A stretch of 64,000 nt of DNA, taken from positions 1 to 64,000 of the forward strand of contig CANPYK010000006.1 of the NCBI GenBank assembly GCA_947588605.1, given 5' to 3'. The DNA comes from an uncultured Oscillospiraceae bacterium (lineage in GTDB: Bacteria; Bacillota; Clostridia; Oscillospirales; Oscillospiraceae). Positions 15,984 through 25,384 of this stretch are shown here, piece after piece; the stretch's first letter is position 1; every line of letters begins with the position of its first letter. The position numbers were made by a program, and so were the translations under genes. Under the pieces are notes generated by a model. That model saw nothing but the letters and a program-made list of their open reading frames with translations. It ran no database searches and had not been told where the DNA came from.

Positions 15984-17396
15984 GTGAAAACTCAGAGAAA
16001 CGTGATCTCCGCCGGGGAGCTTTCCCGGCAGGAGGGGTATATGGAGGAGGCCGCCGAGCTCAACGCCGCCAGGAACGAGCCGGTGTACGCGCTGGTGGAC
16101 ACCTACGGCTGTCAGCAAAACGAGGCCGACAGTGAAAAGCTCCGGGGGATGCTCCGGCGCATGGGGTATACCATGACGGGGGACGAGGCCGAGGCCGACG
16201 TCATCGTCATCAACACCTGCGCCGTCCGGGAGCACGCCGAACAGCGGGTGCTGGGGAACGTGGGGCACCTCACCCACACCAAGAAAAATAAGCCCTCCCA
16301 GATCATCTGCCTTTGCGGGTGCATGATGCAGGAGCCGGGGATGGCGGAAAAGATCCGGGAGTCCTACCGGCACGTCTCCCTGGTGTTCGGGCCTCATGTG
16401 CTGTGGCGGTTCCCGGAGTATCTGCTGGGCCTTCTGCGGGGCGGAAAACGGGTCTTCGCCGTGGAGCCCTCCGACGGGGTCATCGCCGAGGGCCTGCCCT
16501 CGGCGCGCGACAGCGCCGTGAAGGCGTGGCTGCCCATTATGTACGGGTGCAACAACTTCTGCTCCTACTGCATCGTCCCATACGTGCGCGGGCGGGAGCG
16601 GTCACGGACACCGGAGGAGGTCCTGGCCGAGGCGCGGGACCTGGCGGCGCGGGGGTATAAGGACATCACCCTTCTGGGGCAGAACGTCAACTCCTACGGC
16701 AAGGACCTGGACGCGGGGGTGGATTTTGCCGACCTCATCGGGCGCATCAACGACATCCCCGGCGATTTTCTCATCCGCTTCATGACCAGCCACCCCAAGG
16801 ACGCCGGGGAGAAGCTTTTTTCCACCATGGCGCGGTGCGAAAAATGCGCCCGCCACATCCATCTGCCCTTCCAGTCGGGATCAAACCGGGTGCTGGCGGC
16901 CATGAACCGGCGGTACACCAGGGAGAGCTATCTGGAGCTCGTGCGTCTGGCAAGAACCTATATGCCCGACGTGGTGCTCACCAGCGACGTCATCGTGGGC
17001 TTCCCCGGCGAGACGGAGGAGGAGTTCGAGGACACGCTTTCCCTGGTGCGGGAGGCGGAGTTTGACGCCCTCTTCACCTTCATCTTCTCCCCCCGGACGG
17101 GCACGCCGGCGGCGTCCATGCCGGACCCCTTCACAAGGGCCGAGAAGCAGGCGCGGTTCGATAGGCTGGTGGAGCTCCAGAACAGCATTTCGGAGAAAAA
17201 GCACGCATCCTACGTGGGCACCACCCAGCGGGTACTGGTGGACGGCCGGGACGGGGAGTACCTCACCGGCCGGACCTCCGGCGGGCGTCTGGTGCGGCTA
17301 ACAGGCGGGGATGAGCTTATCGGCACGTTCCAAAAGGCCGCCATTACCGGAAGCAACACCTGGGCGCTCTACGGGCAGCTTTGTCAGGAGGTGTGA
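15984..17396 (+). CDS. miaB: tRNA-2-methylthio-N6-dimethylallyladenosine synthase MiaB
   Basis: 470 aa from a GTG start with GGAG upstream. It contains an N-terminal methylthiotransferase domain with its cluster cysteines (YGCQQNEADSEKLRG, about residue 38, then NTCAVRE and CGCM), a radical SAM core with CNNFCSYC (about 189-196) and a C-terminal TRAM domain (about 405-468). It adds the 2-methylthio group to A37 after MiaA. It is followed after 3 bp by mutS. Confidence 0.96.
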   Translation: MKTQRNVISAGELSRQEGYMEEAAELNAARNEPVYALVDTYGCQQNEADSEKLRGMLRRMGYTMTGDEAEADVIVINTCAVREHAEQRVLGNVGHLTHTKKNKPSQIICLCGCMMQEPGMAEKIRESYRHVSLVFGPHVLWRFPEYLLGLLRGGKRVFAVEPSDGVIAEGLPSARDSAVKAWLPIMYGCNNFCSYCIVPYVRGRERSRTPEEVLAEARDLAARGYKDITLLGQNVNSYGKDLDAGVDFADLIGRINDIPGDFLIRFMTSHPKDAGEKLFSTMARCEKCARHIHLPFQSGSNRVLAAMNRRYTRESYLELVRLARTYMPDVVLTSDVIVGFPGETEEEFEDTLSLVREAEFDALFTFIFSPRTGTPAASMPDPFTRAEKQARFDRLVELQNSISEKKHASYVGTTQRVLVDGRDGEYLTGRTSGGRLVRLTGGDELIGTFQKAAITGSNTWALYGQLCQEV

Positions 17397-17399
17397 GCC

Positions 17400-20093
17400 A
17401 TGGCGAAAAAGGACGCCGGGCCCGTCCAAAAGGACGGGAACGAAAAGGACCTCTACGTCATCCGCAACGACAAAAAATTTGAGGACATGACCCCCATGAT
17501 GCGCCAGTACTACGACATCAAGACGGGGCACCAGGACTGCATCCTCTTCTTCCGGCTGGGGGATTTTTACGAGATGTTCGGCGCGGACGCGAGGACCGTG
17601 GCCAAGGAGCTGGACCTTGCCCTCACCAGCCGCGACCGGTCCGCCGCCAATCCGGAGGACCGGGAGCCCATGTGCGGCATCCCCTACCACTCCTCCACGG
17701 CGTACATCGCGCGGCTCATCCAGAAGGGCTACAAGGTGGCTATCTGCGAGCAGATGGAGGACCCGGCCACGGCCAAGGGCTTAGTGCAGCGGGGCGTGGT
17801 GCGGATCATCACGCCGGGGACGGTGACGGACGCGGAGATGCTCTACACCGACCAGGCCAACTACATCTGCGCCATTTACCGGGACGCCAACGGCGCGGCC
17901 ATCTGCTTCTGCGACGTCTCCACCGGGCAGATGATCGCCCGGGCCCTGCCGCCGGGGGACGACCAGAGCATCTACAACGAGATCGCCCGGTACCTGCCGG
18001 CGGAGACGATCCTGCCGCCGGAGCTCATCCGGGACAAGGAGCTGGTGTACCGCCTGAGCTCCACCTACGAATGTCTGGTGGCGGAGGGGAAGGAGCGGTT
18101 CGTCTACCCCAACTGCGTGTCCCTGGTCCTGAAGCAATTCAACGCCTCGCGTCTCGAGGAGCTGGGGCTGGAGGGGGAGCCGCAGACGGTGCTGGCCGTG
18201 GGCGGTCTGCTCTCCTACATCCTGGAAACTCAGCGCACGGACATGTCCTACATCCGCAAGCTGGAGCTTTACTCCGACGGGCGGTATATGGAGCTGGACC
18301 CCCAGACCTTCCGGAATCTGGAGCTCATGCGGTCGTTGAAGACCCGGGAGAAGCGGGGGAGCCTCCTTTGGACCATGGACTACACCCGCACGCCCATGGG
18401 CACCAGGACCCTCCGGGGCTGGGTGGCGCGGCCCCTCCTGTCCCCCGCCGGCATCACGAGACGCCTGGACGCGGTGGAGGAGCTGGTAAACGATAACGTA
18501 ACAAGGCCGGAGATCGCCGAGGCCCTGCGGCCCGTGGGGGACATGGAGCGCATCGTGGGCAAGGCCGTCTACGGCACGGCGAGCCCCAGGGACCTGCTCT
18601 CCCTGTCCGTCTCCGTCGCCGCCATCCCGGAGGTGAAGGCGCTGCTGGCGGGGAAGACCTCGGCACAGCTTGCGCTTTTCCGGGAGATGGACGCCCTCGC
18701 GGATCTCAAATCCGCTATCGACGCCACGCTGTGCGACGACCCGCCCATCTCCGTCCACGACGGCGGGATTTTACGCCCCGGCTTCAACGCCGAGGTGGAC
18801 CGCCTCCGCGCGCTCCTGGGCGGGAGCAAGCAGGCGCTGGCGGACATCGAGGCCCGGGAGAAGGCCCGGACGGGGAAGAAGCTGAGGCTGGGGTACAACA
18901 AGGTCTTCGGCTATTACATCGAGATCCCCCGGTCCCAGTCCGAGGACGTGCCGGAGGACTACATCCGCAAGCAGACGCTGGTCAACTGCGAGCGGTTCAT
19001 CACCGAGGAGCTCAAGAACCTGGAGACGGAGCTGCTGTCCGCCCGGGAGCGGGTCAACGACCTGGAGGAGCGGCTTTTCGGGGAGCTTCGCAATACCGTG
19101 GCCGCCGCCGTCTCCCGCGTGCAGGAGACGGCCTCCGCCATCGGGGCGCTGGACGCCCTGTGCTCTCTTGCCAAGGCCGCCGTGGACGGCGGCTGGTGCC
19201 GGCCGGAGATCACCGTGGACGGGCGGCTCGACATCGTGGACGGGCGGCATCCGGTGGTGGAGCAGACGCAAAAGGACACGCTCTTCGTGCCCAACGACAC
19301 GCACTTAGACTGCCAGGACGCCACCACGGCCATCATCACCGGGCCCAACATGGCGGGCAAGTCCACCTACATGCGGCAGACGGCGCTCATCGTACTCATG
19401 GCGCAGATGGGGTCCTTCGTGCCGGCCAAGTCCGCGCGCGTCGGCATCGTGGACCGGGTCTTCACCCGCATCGGCGCCTCCGACGACCTGGCGGGGGGGA
19501 TGTCCACCTTCATGGTGGAGATGAGCGAGGTGGCGGAAATTTTAAAGCACGCCACGGCCCGGTCGCTCCTGATCCTCGACGAGATCGGGCGCGGCACCTC
19601 CACCTACGACGGCATGGCGGTGGCCAGGGCGGTGCTGGAGCACTGTGCCGACAAGCGCAAGCTGGGGGCCAAGACCATGTTCGCCACCCACTACCACGAG
19701 CTGACGGAGCTGGAGGGCGCCATCCCCGGCGTGCGCAACTACAACATCTCCGCCAAAAAGCGGGGGGACGACATCATCTTCCTCCGGAAGATCGTCCCCG
19801 GCGGGGCCGACGACAGCTACGGCGTGGAGGTGGCCAAGCTGGCCGGCGTGCCGGACAATGTGATCCGCCGGGCCCGGGCCATTCTCTCCGAGCTCGTCGC
19901 CGCCGCCCCCGAGGGGGCCAAAAAGCCCAAAAAAGCCGGGAAGGACGAGGGGGAGCCTGTCGAACAGGTGTCTCTGGAGTCCATGGCCGGCGACGAGGTC
20001 ACCAGGGCCCTTCGGGCGCTGGATCTCAACACCGTGACGCCCATCGAGGCGCTGAATCTGCTCTACGAGCTTAAAAAGAAGGTGTCCCCATGA
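17400..20093 (+). CDS. mutS: DNA mismatch repair protein MutS
   Basis: 897 aa. The mismatch-recognition domain I carries RLGDFYEMFGADA (about residues 53-65) with the Phe-X-Glu wedge. Connector, core/lever and clamp domains follow, then the C-terminal ATPase with GPNMAGKSTYMRQ (about 647-659) and LDEIGRGTSTYDG (about 725-737). The RBS is AGGAGG just inside the end of miaB. The stop overlaps the next gene (ATGA). It recognises mispairs and recruits MutL. Confidence 0.98.
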   Translation: MAKKDAGPVQKDGNEKDLYVIRNDKKFEDMTPMMRQYYDIKTGHQDCILFFRLGDFYEMFGADARTVAKELDLALTSRDRSAANPEDREPMCGIPYHSSTAYIARLIQKGYKVAICEQMEDPATAKGLVQRGVVRIITPGTVTDAEMLYTDQANYICAIYRDANGAAICFCDVSTGQMIARALPPGDDQSIYNEIARYLPAETILPPELIRDKELVYRLSSTYECLVAEGKERFVYPNCVSLVLKQFNASRLEELGLEGEPQTVLAVGGLLSYILETQRTDMSYIRKLELYSDGRYMELDPQTFRNLELMRSLKTREKRGSLLWTMDYTRTPMGTRTLRGWVARPLLSPAGITRRLDAVEELVNDNVTRPEIAEALRPVGDMERIVGKAVYGTASPRDLLSLSVSVAAIPEVKALLAGKTSAQLALFREMDALADLKSAIDATLCDDPPISVHDGGILRPGFNAEVDRLRALLGGSKQALADIEAREKARTGKKLRLGYNKVFGYYIEIPRSQSEDVPEDYIRKQTLVNCERFITEELKNLETELLSARERVNDLEERLFGELRNTVAAAVSRVQETASAIGALDALCSLAKAAVDGGWCRPEITVDGRLDIVDGRHPVVEQTQKDTLFVPNDTHLDCQDATTAIITGPNMAGKSTYMRQTALIVLMAQMGSFVPAKSARVGIVDRVFTRIGASDDLAGGMSTFMVEMSEVAEILKHATARSLLILDEIGRGTSTYDGMAVARAVLEHCADKRKLGAKTMFATHYHELTELEGAIPGVRNYNISAKKRGDDIIFLRKIVPGGADDSYGVEVAKLAGVPDNVIRRARAILSELVAAAPEGAKKPKKAGKDEGEPVEQVSLESMAGDEVTRALRALDLNTVTPIEALNLLYELKKKVSP

Positions 20094-20809
20094 GCGCGAA
20101 AAAAAGCGGCGGCTTACGCTTCCCCATGACGGACGTGGAGCGGGCGATCGGGTGGATGTACGTGTTCGTCCACATGTTCGCCATGCGGTATGTGCTCTCC
20201 GCCCTCAATAAGCACGTGTTCCCCGGCCTCGGCTTCACCCTCGGCGCCGGATGGCTTGATTTTCTCTACTACGCCGTGGGCTTTGTGTTCCTGGCGGGGT
20301 TCCTGTTCCACTTTTTAAAGGAATCCTTCGCCGATATGTGTGGGCGTCTGGCGGATACGCTCATCGCCGTGCTGGTGGGATTCGTGGTGTACGAGCTCTT
20401 CTCCGGGCTCATCAACTACGTGCTGGCGCTCCTTTTCACCCGCGCCGACGCGGCGGCCGCGGCGGCCGATCACGCCCAGCGGCTCAATCCCGGCAAGCTG
20501 GCCCTGGTGGGCCTGCTCCTGGCGCCGGTGGTGGAGGAGACGCTGTTCCGCGGCGTGGTTTTCGGGACCCTCCGGGGAAAAAGCGCGATCCTGGCCACGG
20601 TGGTGTCCGTCTTCTTCTTCGCCTTCTACTTCGTGTGGCAGGACATGGTCTTCGCCTTCACGCCGGGGGTGTTCCTGACCCTCCTGCGCTACGTCCCGGC
20701 GGGCCTCGTCCTCGCCTGGGCCTACAACCACTCCCACACCGTCTGGGCGCCCATTTTCCTCCATATCCTCATCAACTGCGTGACGGTGACGGTGAGAGTG
20801 GGGTATTGA
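20090..20809 (+). CDS. CPBP family intramembrane protein, altered motif 2
   Basis: 239 aa with about seven TM helices. The Abi/CPBP signatures are EETLFRG (about residues 158-164; EExxxR) and HILIN (about 224-228; HxxxN). The motif-2 region, expected as FxxxH on the following helix, reads FAFYFVWQD with no histidine, so one catalytic/metal ligand may be missing. Members include type II CAAX-prenyl-protease-like and bacteriocin-immunity proteins. It is coupled to mutS by an ATGA overlap, but the functional link is unclear. Confidence 0.8.
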   Translation: MSAKKSGGLRFPMTDVERAIGWMYVFVHMFAMRYVLSALNKHVFPGLGFTLGAGWLDFLYYAVGFVFLAGFLFHFLKESFADMCGRLADTLIAVLVGFVVYELFSGLINYVLALLFTRADAAAAAADHAQRLNPGKLALVGLLLAPVVEETLFRGVVFGTLRGKSAILATVVSVFFFAFYFVWQDMVFAFTPGVFLTLLRYVPAGLVLAWAYNHSHTVWAPIFLHILINCVTVTVRVGY

Positions 20810-20834
20810 TACCTTATACCGTATGACATATGTA

Positions 20835-20864
20835 GACCTCCAAAAGCGTCCGCTTTTGGAGGTC
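20835..20864. terminator. Bidirectional hairpin terminator
   Basis: A perfect 13-bp stem GACCTCCAAAAGC/GCTTTTGGAGGTC with a 4-base loop lies between convergent genes. T-rich sequence follows on the plus strand after a few bases. Confidence 0.7.
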
Positions 20865-20868
20865 GCGC

Positions 20869-21678
20869 TTATTTTTGCGGGAGGAATTTTGTCGGGTCCA
20901 CGCTCCGGCCGTTTACGGTGAGGGAGAAATGGAGATGGGAATTCTCGCCGGTCTCGCCGAGGGCGGTGTCGCCCACGGAGCCGATGGGGGCGGCCAGGGC
21001 CACGTGGTCGCCCACCTTGACGGCGGGGGCGGCGGCGAGGTTGGCCGAGACGCTGACCACGCCCGCGCCGTGGTCGATGACGACGGCGGACCCCAGCATA
21101 TCGTCGGTGTAGACGGCGGTGACGGTGCCGGCGGCAGGGGCGAGGACGGTGGCGCCGCGGCTGGCCTCGATGTCGATGCCGTCATGGGTGCGCCAGTCGT
21201 CCATGGTGGCGTTGTAGATGAGCTCGTCCGGGGAATAGGGGGCGGCGACGGCGCCGCTGACGGGCCAGGCGAAGATGAGGTCCTCCGGCCGGACCTCCGC
21301 GTCGGTGGCGGGAGGCTCAGAGGGCTTGGTATCCGGCGGCTCGGTGGGCTTGGTGGTGTCCTGGACGGCCAGCGCGCCGCTTTGGGGCGGAGGCGTCACC
21401 GCGGGCTTGGTGTCCTCCGGCACCTGGTGCTCAGGCTCGGTGGCCCCCGGCGTCGCTTTAGGCGCTGTGGGCTTGCTCGGGGTGGTTTTAGGGGGCAGAT
21501 CCCCCATGGCGTCGACATAGTCCCCCACATCGTCCGGGGCCAGCGGCGAGAAGCGCGAAAACAGCAGCAGCCACGCCGACACGCCGATCACGGCGATGCA
21601 GACGAAAAGGACTATGTAAAAGCCCTTTCCGCCGAGGAACTCGTCAACACGCGCAGAAAGGCTTTTCTTCTCGTGCAT
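20869..21678 (-). CDS. spoIIQ: SpoIIQ-like M23 family peptidase
   Basis: 269 aa from ATG 21678 (GGAGG upstream). A cytoplasmic N-terminus and one TM helix (about residues 20-40) are followed by a Pro/Thr-rich stretch (about 60-140) and a C-terminal LytM/M23 domain with HDGID (HxxxD zinc ligands, about 174) and HLHF (about 250). The third usual histidine site reads SVSANL, so activity may be limited. Forespore SpoIIQ has this plan and binds mother-cell SpoIIIAH across the septum. A plausible sigma-F promoter precedes it. The symbol rests on architecture and the sporulation gene set; another membrane-anchored M23 protein is possible. Confidence 0.65.
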   Translation of the reverse strand: MHEKKSLSARVDEFLGGKGFYIVLFVCIAVIGVSAWLLLFSRFSPLAPDDVGDYVDAMGDLPPKTTPSKPTAPKATPGATEPEHQVPEDTKPAVTPPPQSGALAVQDTTKPTEPPDTKPSEPPATDAEVRPEDLIFAWPVSGAVAAPYSPDELIYNATMDDWRTHDGIDIEASRGATVLAPAAGTVTAVYTDDMLGSAVVIDHGAGVVSVSANLAAAPAVKVGDHVALAAPIGSVGDTALGETGENSHLHFSLTVNGRSVDPTKFLPQK

Positions 21679-21720
21679 ACGATCCTCCGATCCGCGGGTC
21701 GCCCCGCGTTTGTTCTCCCC

Positions 21721-21750
21721 TATCATGCCCCGCACGGCGGAAGATTATAC
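21721..21750 (-). promoter_or_regulatory. Possible sigma-F promoter for the spoIIQ-like gene
   Basis: On the minus strand a GTATA -35 (21746-21750) precedes GGGGCATGATA (21721-21731), which resembles the forespore sigma-F -10 element at suitable spacing. Confidence 0.35.
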
Positions 21751-21829
21751 GCGGACAGGAAAATTTTTGCGGTGGAAGCCCCTGGCCCTCCACGAAAAAA
21801 GGCGCCGCCTTTTGCGGCGGCGCGGACGT

Positions 21830-22800
21830 GGCACGGGCGGGTTTAGAACCCGCCCCTACAGTTTTTGGAATGCTTCCAATCAACGCCGTAGGGGCGGCCT
21901 CTCTTGGCCGCCCGCGTTGCGATGACCTCCCGGGTGGGTTGAATGGGATATCCTTCCATATTCTCTGTAGGGGCGGGTTCTAAACCCGCCCGTGACACGT
22001 TGCGCGACGGAGACGGTCCATTTTGTTGATACTGCTCTTTCAACCCACGTTCGCTGCCCCCCTGCCCCCCTCCTACGAGGAGGGGGCGAAAAAGGATGCG
22101 CCGCTTTGCGGCGCGATTTTTTATAAACGCGGCGCGAAGCGCCGCAACCTTATTCCCCTGACCCCTTTTTCGGAAAAAGGGGTGCCGCCGCAGCGGCGGG
22201 GTATTCGAGCCTTCGTCCCCCGTCCCCCGTCTTAGCCTTCCCCACAAAGTGGGGAAGGTGGCGCCCGCAGGCGCCGGATGAGGTGCGTGCGTTCATCGGG
22301 GCCGGTTGCAGCCCTTCGGCTCCCACCTCACCCCTCCCCCTCCCCGCCCTGCGGGGAGGGCCCTGAATCGGGGGCGGGTGCGATGATTTGGACGGTCGGA
22401 TAGACGGAACCACCCCGGCGCTTCGCGCCACCCCGACCTAGGAGGGGCTAAAAAGTTGCGATAACGGAACGGTTCCCAAAAAACGAACCTGCTCCCGTCT
22501 CAGGGCCCCCTCCTCGTAGGAGGGGGGCAGGGGGGAAGCGAGCGTTGGAGTTTCCGAGCGGTTCCGATAATCTATACCAGTCCCAATTACGCCGTAGGGG
22601 CCGCCGCCCACGGCGGCCCGTGTTTCGATATCCTCCGGGGTCGTCTTCAACGCACCCGTTCACGACACGCCAGCCCCTCCTATGGAGGGGACAGTCGCGA
22701 AGCGGCAGGGGTGGTTCCGGGGCGGGACGACCCTTCCGTTGCTTCGCGCCACCTTCCCTAAAGGTGAGGCGTCCCCACCCTGCCCGAATGCAAAAATCTC
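21830..22800. repeat. Mosaic of dispersed GC-rich palindromic repeats (block C)
   Basis: About 970 bp without a supportable gene between the spoIIQ-like gene and the ApbE-like gene. It contains two GGGCGGGTT-AACCCGCCC hairpins (about 21838-21856 and 21970-21988), CCTCCTACGAGGAGG (about 22068-22085) and its mirror (about 22510-22530), TTTTTCGGAAAAAGG, CTTCCCCACAAAGTGGGGAAG (about 22238-22258) and GGGCCGCC-GGCGGCCC (about 22597-22618). Short reading frames here are repeat artefacts. Confidence 0.8.
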
Positions 22801-22827
22801 CCCCGACGCTATCGCCGGGGGAGTCGT

Positions 22828-24072
22828 TCATTTGACCGATGCAATTTCATACCCCTCGCCCGCCGTGATCTGCGCGGCGGGGTCGGTGGCGTAGAGCGTG
22901 CCCCCGTCGGGCCAGAGGGCGTGGCAGTTTTGCAGGGCCGCGAGGTCCTGAGGGGTGAGGGTGTCGTCGGTGAAGAGGGGGGCTGTCTCCAGCGTCAGCT
23001 CGGCGCAGGTCATGGTCCGGGAGTAAACGGTCAGGCTGTCGGTGGATGTGCCGGGCAGGCCGTCGGCGAGGCGCAGATAGGGCGTGCGGATCTCGCCCTT
23101 CTCCGTCACGTAAAGCCTGCGGGCGTCCTCCCGGCTGACGGGAAATGTCCTGTAGGCGGCGACGGTGAGCGCGCCCCGGTAGTCCATGTGCGCGGCGCCG
23201 GTGAGCACCCCGTTTTGCGTGTCCAGCACGTCCAGGCCGAAGCTCGTCTCGCGGGTGTCGATGTTCCGGACGAAGCCGTCATAGCTTGAGATGACCGCCT
23301 TTGTGTAGCCCGCGGCCTGAAGCTCGCCGGCCAGGTAGTCGGCAAGGAAGGCGTTGCGCATCCAGTAGAGGTCCACCGCGCCCTCCAGCTCCTCGCTCTC
23401 CAGGAAGTCCAGGTACGTTTGCGAGACGTTCAGCCTCGCCTTGTTGTCCCCCAGCAGCTCCACGCTGACGCTGTCCGGGTCCGAGGCGAAGGCCGCCACC
23501 TTCCCGTAAAGCTCCCGCATGGCCTGGCCGCTCACGGGATCGTAGTCCGGAAGCTGCCAGTCCCCGGTACAGCTGAACACGTTGTCGTATCTCCCGAAGG
23601 CCGGGCCCAGATAGGCCGTCCTGTCGCCATAGCGCTCCAGAAGCTCCAGCGCCGCGTACAGCGCCGGCTCCAGCTCCACCGTCTCGTTGGGGTGGGCGTT
23701 CAGCGCCGCCAGGTTCCCCACGCCGTCATACTCGTTCCGCGGGTCGAAGATCTTCTCCCCGTCCGTGGTGAGCCTCGACCAGAGGGCCTTCAGCTCCCGG
23801 CTCTCCACACGGGCGGAGACGTCTCCGGCGCCGATGTCGTACAGCAGGGTAAAATCCCCGGCGCAACTGGTGGCGGAGGCGCTGGCCTCGATCTCCTGCC
23901 AGCCCTTTTCGACGGCGAAGATCTGGGAGACGCCGTAGGCAATGGCGGCGGCGCCGATGATCAGAAAGATCACCGCCGCCGCTGCTCTTAACTTGACATA
24001 TTTGTCGGACAGCTCGACCTCGCGGACCTTCGGGAGGGGGGACGTCGAGCTCCTTCTCGCTCCGCGTGCCAC
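22828..24072 (-). CDS. Membrane-anchored, divergent ApbE-like protein
   Basis: 414 aa starting near GTG 24072, 1 bp after the stop of the OppF-like gene. No clear RBS is seen, so the true start may be further in. A TM helix (about residues 30-50) is followed by an external domain. It resembles the ApbE (FAD:protein FMN transferase) fold: GVGNLAALNAHPNETVEL (about 117-134), a helix-rich NAFLADYLAGELQAAGYTK segment (about 247), GALTVAAYRTF and a late SLTVYSRTMTCAE segment. The usual FMN/metal motifs are weak, so catalysis is doubtful. Being last in the opp cluster, it may be co-transcribed with the transporter. Confidence 0.5.
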   Translation of the reverse strand: MARGARRSSTSPLPKVREVELSDKYVKLRAAAAVIFLIIGAAAIAYGVSQIFAVEKGWQEIEASASATSCAGDFTLLYDIGAGDVSARVESRELKALWSRLTTDGEKIFDPRNEYDGVGNLAALNAHPNETVELEPALYAALELLERYGDRTAYLGPAFGRYDNVFSCTGDWQLPDYDPVSGQAMRELYGKVAAFASDPDSVSVELLGDNKARLNVSQTYLDFLESEELEGAVDLYWMRNAFLADYLAGELQAAGYTKAVISSYDGFVRNIDTRETSFGLDVLDTQNGVLTGAAHMDYRGALTVAAYRTFPVSREDARRLYVTEKGEIRTPYLRLADGLPGTSTDSLTVYSRTMTCAELTLETAPLFTDDTLTPQDLAALQNCHALWPDGGTLYATDPAAQITAGEGYEIASVK

Positions 24073-24073
24073 G

Positions 24074-25369
24074 TCAGACGACCGCCAACAGCAGCAACAG
24101 CAGGAACAGGACCAGGATCACACCGATGACGATGAAGCCCACGATGGCTCCCTTTTTGCACATCCTGTAATTCCTGAGGTAGTTGAAGTGTCTGAACACA
24201 AGTCCCGCGATGATGCCGAGGATCGGCAGGAAGAAGGAGAGGATCGCGTAGAGCTTGTTCCCGGTGTCATGTACCGGCGCGGCCAGGAACTGGGCCTCGG
24301 CGGCGGACTGGACGGCCTCCTTCTCCTTGGCGGAGGCGTGGATCTTCTCCGGGTCGTGGGTAATGGTGATGGCCTTGACCGGCTCGCCCTTTTCCCGGAG
24401 GGCCTTGTACCGCTGGATCTCCTCCTTGTTGCCGTAGACCCAGTGGTCGTGGCCGATGTTCACGAACTCCGGCTTATCCTCGCTGTAGTCGTGGATGGAG
24501 GGGTCGTAGGTGTAGAGGACCTTGTTCTTCTCCAGCATCGGGTCCGGGATGGGGATGGCGGAGATAAGGGAGTGGGTATAGGGGTGGAGGGGGAAGTTGA
24601 AAAGCTCCTCCGCGGAGGCGATCTCCACGATCCGCCCCTTGTAGATGACGCCGATGCGGTCGGAAATGAACCGGACGACGCTGAGGTCGTGGGCGATGAA
24701 GAGGTAGGTCAGGTTCTTCTCCCGCTGGAACTTCTTCATCAGGTTCAGCACCTGCGCCCGGATGGACACGTCCAGGGCGGAGATAGGCTCGTCGGCGACC
24801 ACCAGCTCCGGCTCCATGACCATGGCCCTGGCGATGCCGATACGCTGACGCTGGCCGCCGGAGAACTCATGGGGATACCGGGTCAGGTGCTCCGGCAGAA
24901 GGCCCACCTGCTCGATCATCGTCTCCACCTTGTGGACGCGGTCCGCCTCGTTTTCAAAGAGGTGGAAGTTGTAAAGGCCCTCGGAGATGATGTAATCCAC
25001 CGTGGCGCGCTCGTTCAGGGACGCGGCGGGGTCCTGGAACACCATCTGGATGTTGCGGATGACCTCCCGGTCCAGCGCGTGGGGGATCTTCCCGGAGATC
25101 CTGGTCCCGTGGTAGTCGATCTCGCCGGCGGCCAGGGGGTTGACGCGGATGACGGCGCGGCCGATGGTGGTCTTGCCCGAGCCGGACTCGCCCACCAGGG
25201 AGAACGTCTCGCCCTTGTAGATATCGAAGGACGCGTCGGTGACGGCGTGGACGGCGGTGTCGCCCTTGCCGAAGGTGATGTCCACGTTTTTGAGGCTCAG
25301 CAGGATCTCTCTGCCGTTCTCGTCCACGGGGCAGTCGCCCAGGAGGCTCTTTTTCGCGGTTTTACTCAT
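24074..25369 (-). CDS. Oligopeptide ABC transporter ATPase, OppF-like, with membrane tail
   Basis: 431 aa. Residues about 12-330 are a normal OppF/DppF ATPase: Walker [10 protein letters not shown] (about 55), Q-loop [12 protein letters not shown], signature FSGGQRQR (about 165) and Walker [12 protein letters not shown]. An unusual C-terminal extension (about 345-431) follows: an Ala/Glu-rich helix and two strongly hydrophobic segments (about 368-388 and 405-430), which should insert in the membrane. This is not part of ordinary OppF (about 310-330 aa). The start lies 15 bp downstream of the OppD-like gene. Confidence 0.88.
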   Translation of the reverse strand: MSKTAKKSLLGDCPVDENGREILLSLKNVDITFGKGDTAVHAVTDASFDIYKGETFSLVGESGSGKTTIGRAVIRVNPLAAGEIDYHGTRISGKIPHALDREVIRNIQMVFQDPAASLNERATVDYIISEGLYNFHLFENEADRVHKVETMIEQVGLLPEHLTRYPHEFSGGQRQRIGIARAMVMEPELVVADEPISALDVSIRAQVLNLMKKFQREKNLTYLFIAHDLSVVRFISDRIGVIYKGRIVEIASAEELFNFPLHPYTHSLISAIPIPDPMLEKNKVLYTYDPSIHDYSEDKPEFVNIGHDHWVYGNKEEIQRYKALREKGEPVKAITITHDPEKIHASAKEKEAVQSAAEAQFLAAPVHDTGNKLYAILSFFLPILGIIAGLVFRHFNYLRNYRMCKKGAIVGFIVIGVILVLFLLLLLLAVV

Positions 25370-25384
25370 GCAAGCCGCCTCCTT

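Noticed and set aside
17400..20093. Several 100-450-codon frames overlapping mutS in other frames
   Set aside because: All are out-of-frame shadows; the MutS domains run uninterrupted through the chosen frame.
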